In this document: positions 6,551-13,531 of the stretch, piece after piece
How positions within the stretch are numbered: position 1 is the stretch's first letter
How the letters are laid out: the number at the start of each line of letters is the position of its first letter
From: an uncultured Blautia sp.
GTDB lineage: Bacteria; Bacillota; Clostridia; Lachnospirales; Lachnospiraceae
Direction of reading: 5' to 3'
DNA length: 29,673 bases
Assembly: GCA_900539525.1 (NCBI GenBank)
Contig: UQCM01000035.1
Span: 1 to 29,673 of the forward strand
Program-made: the position numbers and the translations under genes
The notes under the pieces: generated by a model
The model's database searches: none
What the model saw: the letters and a program-made list of their open reading frames with translations, nothing else
Told to the model about the DNA's origin: nothing

Positions 6551-7726
6551 TCTGGCAAGAAAGATACCGGCATCCTTGGAAATGCGAAATCCGTCTGCTG
6601 TCTTCTTCTTAACAAAGCTGCGAAATTCCGTATACCGGTTCAGGAGATACTGGTTCTGGTTGCCGTGGCAGGAGAGGATGTAAGAAATCAGAGGCTCCGG
6701 TTCGGGCACCAGAAGGGAATCCTCATAAGAATTCCAGCTAATCTGTGAAAAATATGGCAGCAGGATTTTTCTGCCGTTTTCTCTGCCAAATCTCTCATAT
6801 AATCGATCTGCAGAGAGGACGATCCTGTTGTCAAAACCCTGCACCAGCTGGTTGACCTCTTTCATATGATTTTTTCCGTAGGTACTGCAGAGAAATCTTC
6901 CGCCAGGTTTTAAGACTCTTTGTACCTCACGGCAGACCTGCGGGATGTCCTCGCAGTAGAACAGTACATGGTTGGCAATTACGAGATCAAAGCTGTCCGA
7001 AGGACAGGGGAGCTGATGGCAGTCAAAAACCTTAAAGGAAAAGCGTGAGTCCTCTAAACCAATGGCACGCCTGGCATCACGCAGCATCCCGTCAGAGATG
7101 TCCGACAGAGTGATGTCTATCCTGTGTGGAAGTCGTGACAGAGAACTGGTCCACAGCGTTCCGTCCCCACATCCGATTTCCAGAATCTTCATGCCGGAAC
7201 GGATGCCACACTGCTCATAGATCCAGGGAAACCATCCCTGGGGATTCTGAGAATAGAGCCGGTGCAGGTTGATCCGGGCGGAAATATTAGAAGCATTCTG
7301 ATACTGGTTCTTCAGGCTCTTTTCCATGCCTGTCAGATGAATCAGGTTCAGCATCTGGCTCCAGTCAATCGAATGTTCAGAGTGGATCGCATCTGCTGTG
7401 TCCTGGATTGCTTTTTCTACAAGCTGCATCTGTTCAATACGGTCCTGCACCAGTTTCAGCTGAAGATTCAGGGAGTTCAGCATAAAGTGATAGTCGGAAT
7501 CATCAATGGTCATCTCCCGGATATCATCCAGGGAAAAGCCCAGAAACTTCAGCAGAAGGATCTGCTGGAGCCTGGCCAGATCCTCGTCTGTATAGAATCG
7601 TGCACCGGATTCTGTGACCAGAGAGGGTTTTAAGATATCCTGTTTATCATAATACCGGATGGTCCGCAGAGTTACATGTGCCATGCGTGCAAACTCACCG
7701 GAGGAGTAGTAGCCGTCTTTTTTCAT
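6530..7726 (-). CDS. MerR-family regulator fused to a SAM-dependent methyltransferase
   Basis: The 398-residue product has two parts. Residues 6-75 form a MerR winged helix (YYSSGEFARMAHVTLRTIRY, then the FYTDEDLARLQQILLLKFLGFSLDDI segment), followed by a predicted coiled coil at about 85-125. Residues 179-310 form a class I methyltransferase: motif I LEIGCGDG (182-189), an acidic position in DISDGML, and FDLVIANHVLFYCEDIPQVCREV with RVLKPGGRF. MerR proteins usually carry a ligand-sensing domain where the methyltransferase sits here. An upstream in-frame ATG at 7849 would put repeat sequence into the protein, so the start at 7726 (AAAGGAT 11 bases upstream) is preferred. It is divergent from an ABC exporter and upstream of rfbABDC. 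The methylated substrate is unknown, and SAM or the substrate could act as effector. Confidence 0.85.
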   Translation of the reverse strand: MKKDGYYSSGEFARMAHVTLRTIRYYDKQDILKPSLVTESGARFYTDEDLARLQQILLLKFLGFSLDDIREMTIDDSDYHFMLNSLNLQLKLVQDRIEQMQLVEKAIQDTADAIHSEHSIDWSQMLNLIHLTGMEKSLKNQYQNASNISARINLHRLYSQNPQGWFPWIYEQCGIRSGMKILEIGCGDGTLWTSSLSRLPHRIDITLSDISDGMLRDARRAIGLEDSRFSFKVFDCHQLPCPSDSFDLVIANHVLFYCEDIPQVCREVQRVLKPGGRFLCSTYGKNHMKEVNQLVQGFDNRIVLSADRLYERFGRENGRKILLPYFSQISWNSYEDSLLVPEPEPLISYILSCHGNQNQYLLNRYTEFRSFVKKKTADGFRISKDAGIFLARNGRVVS

Positions 7727-7771
7727 GATCTGTGGAATCCTTTCGAATGTAACAAATCGGCACAGTCTTAG

Positions 7772-7825
7772 GTAACTGTTCAGAGCCCACGGCAAATATT
7801 TATAAATCTGCATGGCTCTGTTATA
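7772..7825. repeat. Palindromic repeat, truncated copy
   Basis: It starts with the terminal sequence GTAACTGTTCAGAGCC (7772-7787), continues with CACGGCAAATATTTATAAAT and ends with GGCTCTG (7814-7820) followed by a shortened right end. A 35-base segment (7786-7820) is repeated exactly at 7934-7968. It lies directly beside the fuller copy at 7826-7977, so the two are tandem. Confidence 0.85.
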
Positions 7826-7977
7826 TAACTGTTCAGAGCCCATTCGCAAAACCGCCTCTTCGAGGCTTTTCTTTTGCTCATGACGGGCTCTCGCCCTATA
7901 GATTTATAAAATTTGCCTAAGGTGAGAGGGCTCCCCACGGCAAATATTTATAAATCTGCATGGCTCTGAACAGTTAC
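7826..7977. repeat. Palindromic repeat, full copy of about 150 bp (MITE-like)
   Basis: The ends are perfect 15-base inverted repeats: TAACTGTTCAGAGCC (7826-7840) and GGCTCTGAACAGTTA (7962-7976). Inside are a core CATTCGCAAAACCGCCTC and a second inverted pair, AGATTTATAAAATTTGCC (7900-7917) with GGCAAATATTTATAAATCT (7939-7957). RNA from either strand could fold into a long hairpin. It encodes no protein. Related copies occur at 25829 and 29613 and in decayed form elsewhere in the window. Confidence 0.88.
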
Positions 7978-7982
7978 AAACA

Positions 7983-8011
7983 ATTATAAAGGATGGAAGC
8001 AGATTGTGCAA
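7983..8011 (-). promoter_or_regulatory. Sigma-70-type promoter of the MerR-methyltransferase gene
   Basis: On the minus strand TTGCAC (8011-8006), 17 bases, then TATAAT (7988-7983). Transcription would start near 7976, at the edge of the palindromic repeat, giving a leader of about 250 bases filled by repeats. The same 29-base sequence with few changes is the promoter of the ABC-F gene at 11746-11774. Confidence 0.65.
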
Positions 8012-8040
8012 TTGCAAGTTAGAGATGAAAGCTGCCGTAC

Positions 8041-8100
8041 TCGGGCGAGAGCCCGGCATGTGTAAAAGGAAAGCCCAGGAGAGGCGATTTCGTTTTTATG
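8041..8100. repeat. Degenerate inverted copy of half a palindromic repeat
   Basis: Read on the minus strand, this segment contains CGAAATCGCCTCT, GGCTTT and CATGCCGGGCTCTCGCCC. These match the left half of the element at 7841-7896 (CATGACGGGCTCTCGCCC there). The terminal repeats are not recognisable. It completes the gene-free stretch 7727-8209, which otherwise holds only promoters and repeats. Confidence 0.6.
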
Positions 8101-8209
8101 CTTTGTCAAAAACAGGGTGCAAAATTCATATATTTGTGCTACTATGAAACGGCAACGGGCTGTTTCGGTTTGTCTGCCGAAAAAAGAAACCCGGGAAAGG
8201 AAAAGAGAA

Positions 8210-9940
8210 ATGGAACATAAACAGAAAAAACTGACATCATATTACAAGTCATATAAAAGCCTTTTCCTGGCAGATATGTTTTTTGCCATGTTGGGAGCGG
8301 CTGTAACGTTAATTCTGCCGCTGCTGGTTCACTATATCACTGGAACAGTGGTAAATCTCCCGGTTGAGAAAGCTACGGGCATGATCTTCCGGCTGGGTGC
8401 ACTGATGGTGGCCATGGTGGCTATGGAGTGTTACTGCAACTATTTTATCGGTAATTACGGGCATGTGATGGGGGCAAAGATCGAACATGATATGCGAAAT
8501 GAGATCTTTGAACATTATCAGAAGCTGTCTTTTGCTTTTTACGATAACCAGAAGGTCGGGCATCTTCTCTCGCGTGTGACAAGTGATCTGTTTGACATCA
8601 CAGAGCTTTTACACCATGGTCCGGAGGATATCGTCATTTCGCTGATCAAGCTTGTGGGAGCCTTTATCATTCTGTTTGTGATCAACTGGAAGCTGTCTTT
8701 GGCTGCGCTTGGCATCGTCCTTGTCATGCTGATCTTTGCAGTCAGCTACAATGGTAAGATGAGAAGCGCTTTTCGCGATAACCGCGCGAGGATCGCGGAT
8801 ATCAACAGCCAGATTGAGGACAGCCTGTCGGGAATCCGTGTAGTCAAATCCTTCGGGAATGAAGATATAGAAATGGATAAGTTTAATGAGGGGAACGATC
8901 GTTTTGTGGATTCCAAGAAGCGTACCTACAGATTTATGGGAACCTACAATTCCTGCATGGGTGCATTCTCCACATTGATAACAGTCGCCTCACTGGTGTT
9001 CGGTGCCTATCTGATGACACTGGGGGAACTGAGCGCCGCAGACCTGGTTACCTTTCTTCTATATATCAATAATTTTACCGAGCCGGTGAAGAAACTTGTG
9101 AATTTCACCGAGCAGTTTCAGAACGGGTACAGCGGATATGAGCGTTTTCGGGAAATCTTAAGTATTGCTCCCGATATCGCTGATCGTCCGGATGCGGTAT
9201 CTCTGAAGAAAGCGGAGGGGGAGATTACCTTCGACCATGTGAGTTTCCGCTATGGGGAGCATACGGAAAATGTGCTTGGAAATGTGAATCTGGAAGTGAA
9301 AAAGGGAGAATATGTAGCTCTGGTGGGAAGCAGTGGAGCCGGGAAAACCACCCTTTGTTCCCTGATCCCGCGTTTTTATGATGTAACGGAGGGGAGTGTC
9401 AGGCTGGATGGAAGAGATATCCGGGATATCCGGCTGAAGGACTTAAGGAGACAGATTGGAATCGTGCAGCAGGATGTGTACCTGTTTGCAGGAAATGTCA
9501 TGGATAATATCCGATATGGAAAGCCGGATGCCTCGGATGAGGAAGTTGTGGCAGCTGCAAAAGCGGCGAATGCCCATGAGTTCATTAAGAATCTGCCGGA
9601 TGGATATCTGACGGATATCGGACAGCGTGGTGTGAAGCTGTCAGGAGGGCAGAAGCAGAGACTTTCTATTGCCCGTGTATTCCTGAAAAATCCTCCGGTG
9701 TTGATTTTCGATGAAGCCACTTCCGCACTGGATAATGAGAGTGAAAAGATCGTGCAGCATTCACTGGAAAAGCTGGCGAAGAACCGCACGACCTTCGTTA
9801 TTGCCCACCGCCTTTCAACCATCCGGAATGCCCAGAGGATCCTGGTGCTGACGGAGGATGGTATTGCGGAGGAAGGGACGCATAAAGAACTGCTGGCAAA
9901 AGGCGGTGTATATGCAAATCTGTATGAAATGCAGTTTTAA
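8210..9940 (+). CDS. ABC transporter, fused permease/ATP-binding exporter
   Basis: The 576-residue product is a half-transporter of the MsbA/BmrA type that would work as a dimer in the cytoplasmic membrane. The N-terminal 310 residues hold about six membrane segments (for example near residues 15-37, 52-75, 130-180 and 245-285). The ATPase half has Walker A GSSGAGKTT (373-381), signature LSGGQ (477-481), Walker B LIFDEATSALD with Asp501-Glu502, and the switch His533. All catalytic residues are present. A longer reading from 8117 begins in repeat-rich leader sequence; the start at 8210 follows AAAGGAAAAGAG and gives a normal N terminus. It is divergent from the MerR-methyltransferase gene, an arrangement common for MerR-controlled efflux pumps. 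The substrate cannot be told from sequence. Confidence 0.93.
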   Translation: MEHKQKKLTSYYKSYKSLFLADMFFAMLGAAVTLILPLLVHYITGTVVNLPVEKATGMIFRLGALMVAMVAMECYCNYFIGNYGHVMGAKIEHDMRNEIFEHYQKLSFAFYDNQKVGHLLSRVTSDLFDITELLHHGPEDIVISLIKLVGAFIILFVINWKLSLAALGIVLVMLIFAVSYNGKMRSAFRDNRARIADINSQIEDSLSGIRVVKSFGNEDIEMDKFNEGNDRFVDSKKRTYRFMGTYNSCMGAFSTLITVASLVFGAYLMTLGELSAADLVTFLLYINNFTEPVKKLVNFTEQFQNGYSGYERFREILSIAPDIADRPDAVSLKKAEGEITFDHVSFRYGEHTENVLGNVNLEVKKGEYVALVGSSGAGKTTLCSLIPRFYDVTEGSVRLDGRDIRDIRLKDLRRQIGIVQQDVYLFAGNVMDNIRYGKPDASDEEVVAAAKAANAHEFIKNLPDGYLTDIGQRGVKLSGGQKQRLSIARVFLKNPPVLIFDEATSALDNESEKIVQHSLEKLAKNRTTFVIAHRLSTIRNAQRILVLTEDGIAEEGTHKELLAKGGVYANLYEMQF

Positions 9941-9942
9941 TG

Positions 9943-9976
9943 ACAGTCCGGCAGGTATGTGCTGCCGGGCTGTTTC
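9943..9976. terminator. Shared hairpin terminator between convergent ABC genes
   Basis: A 12-bp stem with one G:U-type pair (9943-9954 with 9962-9973) lies in the 37-base space between the exporter and ABC-F stop codons. It is followed on the plus strand by TTTCTTC. The tail is weak, so termination is probable rather than sure. Confidence 0.68.
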
Positions 9977-9977
9977 T

Positions 9978-11528
9978 TCACAGCTTTAAAGACCACTCCT
10001 GGCAGTTCCAGACCTTTGTTACCACATCCTGATAGAAATCCGGTTCATGGCAGATCAGAAGGATGCTGCCTCTGTATTCCAGGAGCGCACGTTTCAGTTC
10101 TTCTTTTGCGTCTACATCCAGATGATTGGTGGGTTCGTCCAGCAGCAGGATATTGGTTTCCGTATTCAGAATCTTACACAGGCGGACCTTTGCCTGTTCC
10201 CCGCCGCTTAAGACGCGGACCTGACTCTCGATGTGCTTTGTGGTCAGACCGCATTTTGCGAGGGCAGAGCGAACCTCGAACTGTGTAAAGGATGGAAACA
10301 CATTCCAGATTTCTTCAATGCATGTGTAAGTGTTCTTTGTATCACTTTCCTGCTCAAAATAACCAATGTGCTGATAATCTCCCAACTGTACAGAACCGGA
10401 ATAAGGCTTCACCAGACCGAGGATACTTTTTAAGAGCGTGGTCTTTCCAATACCGTTGGCTCCCGTAAGGGCTATGCGTTCACCCCGTTCCATACGGATA
10501 TTCAGAGGGCGGGTCAGAGCTTCCTCATATCCGATGACCAGATCACTGGTTTCAAAGATCATTTTACCGGAGGCACGGGCGGTTTTAAAGGAAAATTCCG
10601 GTTTCGGCTTTTCCTTTGAAAGCTCGATCAGATCCATTTTATCCAGTTTCTTCTGACGTGCCATCGCCATGTTCCGGGTGGCAACACGTGCCTTGTTTCT
10701 TGCGACAAAATCCTTCAATTCACTGATTTCCTGCTGCTGTCGGTTGTAGGCAGCTTCCAGCTGAGCACGTTTCATGGCGCGGATTTCCTGAAATTTGTCA
10801 TAATCACCGGGGTAGCGCTCCAGCTTCTGATCTTCCATATGGTAGATCAGATTGATCACACTGTTCAGGAATGGAATGTCGTGAGAGATCAGGATAAATG
10901 CATTCTCATAGTCATTCAGGTAGCGTTTGAGCCATTCGATATGCTGTTCATCCAGATAGTTGGTGGGCTCGTCCAGCAGCAGGATATCCGGTTTCTCCAG
11001 AAGCAGCTTGCCGATCAGTACACGGGTACGCTGTCCTCCGGACAGATCTGTGACATCCCGGTTAAGTCCCAGCTCATCCAGTCCGAGGGCATGACCGATT
11101 TCTTCAACTTTTGCATCGATCATATAGAAATCATGCTGCTCCAGAAGCTCCTGGAGGGTACCGGTCTCAGCCAGCAGTTTTTCCATCTCCTCCGGGGAGG
11201 CTTCTCCCATCTTTTCATACATCTGGTTCATCTCTGCTTCCATTTCGAACAGAAACTGGAAAGCAGAACGGAGGACATCACGGATCGTCATTCCTTTTTC
11301 CAGTACAGAGTGCTGGTCGAGATAGCCGACACGTACATGTTTTGCCCATTCTACGGTTCCTTCATCAGGCATCAGCTTTCCCGTTATGATATTCATAAAA
11401 GTGGATTTTCCTTCACCATTGGCACCGATCAGTCCGATATGTTCGCCCTTTAGAAGCCGGAAGGAAACATTGTCAAAAATCGCTCTGTCCCCAAAACCAT
11501 GGGTCAGATTCTTTACATTCAAAATCAT
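9978..11528 (-). CDS. ABC-F family ATPase
   Basis: The 516-residue soluble protein has two ATP-binding cassettes and no membrane segment, which defines the ABC-F class of ribosome-associated ATPases. The first cassette has GANGEGKST (near 34-42), LSGGQ and ILLLDEPTNYLD. The second has GANGIGKTT, LSGGEQ and ILLLDEPTNHLD. Between them lies a charged linker of about 80 residues, rich in Lys, Arg and Gln, corresponding to the P-site tRNA interaction motif. ABC-F proteins act on stalled ribosomes, some as translation factors and some as protection against antibiotics that bind the ribosome; sequence alone does not separate these here. AGGGG lies nine bases before the start. A leader of about 210 bases with a strong hairpin precedes it. 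Confidence 0.92.
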   Translation of the reverse strand: MILNVKNLTHGFGDRAIFDNVSFRLLKGEHIGLIGANGEGKSTFMNIITGKLMPDEGTVEWAKHVRVGYLDQHSVLEKGMTIRDVLRSAFQFLFEMEAEMNQMYEKMGEASPEEMEKLLAETGTLQELLEQHDFYMIDAKVEEIGHALGLDELGLNRDVTDLSGGQRTRVLIGKLLLEKPDILLLDEPTNYLDEQHIEWLKRYLNDYENAFILISHDIPFLNSVINLIYHMEDQKLERYPGDYDKFQEIRAMKRAQLEAAYNRQQQEISELKDFVARNKARVATRNMAMARQKKLDKMDLIELSKEKPKPEFSFKTARASGKMIFETSDLVIGYEEALTRPLNIRMERGERIALTGANGIGKTTLLKSILGLVKPYSGSVQLGDYQHIGYFEQESDTKNTYTCIEEIWNVFPSFTQFEVRSALAKCGLTTKHIESQVRVLSGGEQAKVRLCKILNTETNILLLDEPTNHLDVDAKEELKRALLEYRGSILLICHEPDFYQDVVTKVWNCQEWSLKL

Positions 11529-11689
11529 GGCAGTTCCCCTTTGATACTTGTTTCATGAAGTCAAAATTGCATTTGATCCTATGATGCCTCCGGATTTTAC
11601 TGCGCTCCCTTGCTCCCAAAATCCGAAGAACATTCGAAATCCGCTCATTTAATTTGGAAAAATGGCTGTTTTCTCATGTTTAACGGGTC

Positions 11690-11731
11690 CTATGGACATA
11701 AAATACATGCAAGCATGTATTTTATGTCCAT
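11690..11731 (-). promoter_or_regulatory. ABC-F leader: 19-bp perfect inverted repeat coinciding with a 13-codon reading frame
   Basis: Positions 11692-11710 and 11713-11731 are exact inverted repeats separated by AA, giving a very strong hairpin in the ABC-F leader. On the minus strand the palindrome begins with ATG (11731) and reads MDIKYMLACILCP before TAG (11692-11690). Leader peptides that control downstream translation or transcription are known upstream of several ABC-F resistance genes. The ATG is only about seven bases from the expected transcription start, so a ribosome site would be poor. The palindrome may instead be an operator or a remnant. Confidence 0.4.
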
Positions 11732-11745
11732 TTGTCCCTTGGTTC

Positions 11746-11774
11746 ATTATATAGGATGAAGGCAAATTGTGCAA
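11746..11774 (-). promoter_or_regulatory. Sigma-70-type promoter of the ABC-F gene
   Basis: On the minus strand TTGCAC (11774-11769), 17 bases, then TATAAT (11751-11746). The start would be near 11739, giving a leader of about 210 bases. The sequence is close to that of the MerR-methyltransferase promoter at 7983-8011. Confidence 0.65.
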
Positions 11775-11794
11775 TCAGTATTACCGGTTACGGA

Positions 11795-11806
11795 GTGAAC
11801 AGTTAC
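11795..11806. repeat. Remnant of a palindromic repeat end
   Basis: GTGAACAGTTAC matches the outer part of the right terminus (GAACAGTTAC) of the palindromic repeat family. No matching left end is seen nearby, so it is a fragment or a chance match. Confidence 0.35.
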
Positions 11807-11834
11807 GTTTTATGTTGAAGAGGTTAAAAAACGC

Positions 11835-11863
11835 TTGCATAATGTCAGAGGATATGATAGAAT
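11835..11863 (+). promoter_or_regulatory. Promoter of tRNA-Leu
   Basis: TTGCAT (11835-11840), 17 bases and TAGAAT (11858-11863) precede the tRNA by about 45 bases. Confidence 0.7.
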
Positions 11864-11907
11864 AAGTCCCGATTGAGACAGAAAGCTGTTTCCAATGCAA
11901 TAAGTGA

Positions 11908-11990
11908 GCCGCTGTGGCGGAATTGGCAGACGCACTTGACTCAAAATCAAGCGGTGAACAACCGTGCCGGTTCGAGTCCGGCCAGCGGCA
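11908..11990 (+). tRNA. tRNA-Leu (anticodon CAA)
   Basis: The acceptor stem GCCGCTG (11908-11914) pairs with CAGCGGC (11983-11989), followed by discriminator A at 11990. The anticodon stem CTTGA/TCAAG encloses the loop CTCAAAA, giving anticodon CAA for UUG codons. A long variable arm (about 11952-11965), as expected for leucine tRNA, precedes the T arm GCCGG-TTCGAGT-CCGGC (11966-11982). The 3' CCA is not encoded. It is a single tRNA with its own promoter and terminator. Confidence 0.96.
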
Positions 11991-11994
11991 CTTC

Positions 11995-12020
11995 AAAACC
12001 CCTGAGAGATCAGGGGTTTT
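11995..12020 (+). terminator. Terminator of tRNA-Leu
   Basis: A perfect 11-bp stem AAAACCCCTGA / TCAGGGGTTTT (11995-12005 with 12010-12020) with a GAGA loop begins five bases after the tRNA. The T run is the end of the 3' arm. Confidence 0.92.
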
Positions 12021-12141
12021 CTGTTTCTGTGTTGCATTTCGTGCTGCACAGAAAAGAGAAGATATTTGTCCCTTGGCTCATAATATGTGACTGACAGAAG
12101 AGCGACATGTCAGAGCGGGAATTAAGAAAAGGAGAATAAAG

Positions 12142-13428
12142 ATGTATAAAGAAGTATCCAGACAATTGCTTGCATTCATTGAAAAGAGTCCAAGCTGTTA
12201 TCATGTAATCAGAAATATAGAGGAACGTCTGCAGAAAAAGGGATTTATCGCCCTGCAGGAAGGGGAGAAGTGGAAGGTTTCAGAGGGAAATAGTTATTAT
12301 GTTACAAGAAATTCTTCGTCTCTTGTTGCTTTCCGTCTGCCTGAAGGCGCAGGAAATTTCCAGATTATTGCCAGCCACAGCGATTCACCGACGTTTAAAA
12401 TCAAGGAGCATCCGGAAATGGAGACAGAAAAACAATATATGAAGTTAAATGTGGAAAAATACGGAGGAATGATCTGTTCCACATGGATGGACCGTCCCCT
12501 ATCGGTGGCAGGACGTATTTTTGTGTCAGAGAATGATAAAATACGTGAAAAACTGGTGGATATTGATAAAAATCTTCTGATGATTCCCAATCTTGCGATT
12601 CATATGGACAGAGAACAGAACAATGGACACAGCTATAATCCGCAGACAGACATGCTTCCGGTCTATGGTGCGGCATCTGGAAAGAAATCATTTCTTTCCA
12701 TGGTTGCTGAGTATGCAGGTGTAAAAGAGGAAGACATCCTTGGAACGGATCTGTTTTTGTATAACCGGATGCCGGGAACCTTCTGGGGAGCTGAAGAGGA
12801 ATACATTGCAGGACCGAAACTGGATGATCTTCAGTGTGCCTTTGGAGCACTGGAAGGGTTTCTTGCTGCAGAAGGAGGAAAAAGCATTCAGGTGTATGCA
12901 GTGTTTGATAATGAGGAGGCAGGAAGTCAGACAAAACAGGGAGCCGCGTCCGGATTTCTGAAGGATACACTGCACCGGATTGCGGTACATCTTGGAAAGT
13001 CGGAGGAAGAGGAGCTGTGTATGCTGGCGGAAAGTTTTATGATTTCCGCAGACAATGCCCATGCAGTGCATCCCAATCATCCGGAGAAGGCGGATCCTAC
13101 CAACCGCCCTTATCTGAATGGAGGAATCGTTATCAAATACCATGCAAATCAGAAATATACGACAGATGGAAGATCGGCAGCTGTTATAAAACTCCTCTGT
13201 AAAAAGGCAGATGTCCCGGTGCAGGCGTTCACGAATCGTTCCGATATGCAGGGCGGATCCACACTTGGAAATATTTCAAGCTCCCAGGTCGCTGTCGATA
13301 CCGTTGATATCGGACTTCCACAATGGGCAATGCATTCATCATGGGAAACGGCAGGAGCGAAGGATACGGAATACCTTGTCGGATTATCAAAAGTGTTTTA
13401 TGAGAGTCTGCTTTTGAAGAAAAAATAA
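12142..13428 (+). CDS. M18 family aminopeptidase
   Basis: The 428-residue product is a cytosolic two-metal aminopeptidase of the aspartyl aminopeptidase family (the DNPEP/ApeB type), which removes N-terminal residues, often acidic ones, during peptide turnover. The expected metal and catalytic positions are all visible: His79 and Asp81 in ASHSDSP, Asp228-Asp229 in LDDLQC, Glu258-Glu259 in DNEEAGS, Asp304 in SADNAHAVHP, and His398 in AMHSSWE. GGAG (12131-12134) lies seven bases before the start. It follows the tRNA-Leu terminator and precedes the CotH-type gene by about 100 bases with no clear terminator between. Confidence 0.95.
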   Translation: MYKEVSRQLLAFIEKSPSCYHVIRNIEERLQKKGFIALQEGEKWKVSEGNSYYVTRNSSSLVAFRLPEGAGNFQIIASHSDSPTFKIKEHPEMETEKQYMKLNVEKYGGMICSTWMDRPLSVAGRIFVSENDKIREKLVDIDKNLLMIPNLAIHMDREQNNGHSYNPQTDMLPVYGAASGKKSFLSMVAEYAGVKEEDILGTDLFLYNRMPGTFWGAEEEYIAGPKLDDLQCAFGALEGFLAAEGGKSIQVYAVFDNEEAGSQTKQGAASGFLKDTLHRIAVHLGKSEEEELCMLAESFMISADNAHAVHPNHPEKADPTNRPYLNGGIVIKYHANQKYTTDGRSAAVIKLLCKKADVPVQAFTNRSDMQGGSTLGNISSSQVAVDTVDIGLPQWAMHSSWETAGAKDTEYLVGLSKVFYESLLLKKK

Positions 13429-13450
13429 TTGTGAAATATATAGAAAAAAC

Positions 13451-13479
13451 AGGACAAAATAAAAAATAAGTGGTACAAT
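13451..13479 (+). promoter_or_regulatory. Possible promoter of the CotH-type gene
   Basis: AGGACA (13451-13456), 17 bases and TACAAT (13474-13479) lie about 50 bases before the start codon. The -10 is good (five of six) and the -35 moderate. Confidence 0.5.
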
Positions 13480-13531
13480 AGCAACAAAGGAGAGAATTGT
13501 TTGTTGACGAAACACAGAATGGAGGAAAATT

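Noticed and set aside
7727..7849. N-terminal extension of the MerR-methyltransferase by 41 codons
   Set aside because: The extra codons are translated palindromic repeat; a ribosome site and normal MerR N terminus support 7726.
7772..7977. CRISPR array
   Set aside because: The two 35-base direct repeats are parts of palindromic elements; there is no regular repeat-spacer pattern and no cas gene.
8103..8134. Exporter promoter from TTGTCA (8103-8108) and TATATT (8129-8134)
   Set aside because: The spacer would be 20 bases and no dyad is visible, so neither a normal nor a MerR-type promoter can be claimed.
11908..11990. tRNA-Leu as attachment site of an integrated element
   Set aside because: No integrase or phage gene nearby, and the flanking genes are ordinary chromosomal ones; the flanking direct repeats do not match the tRNA 3' end.
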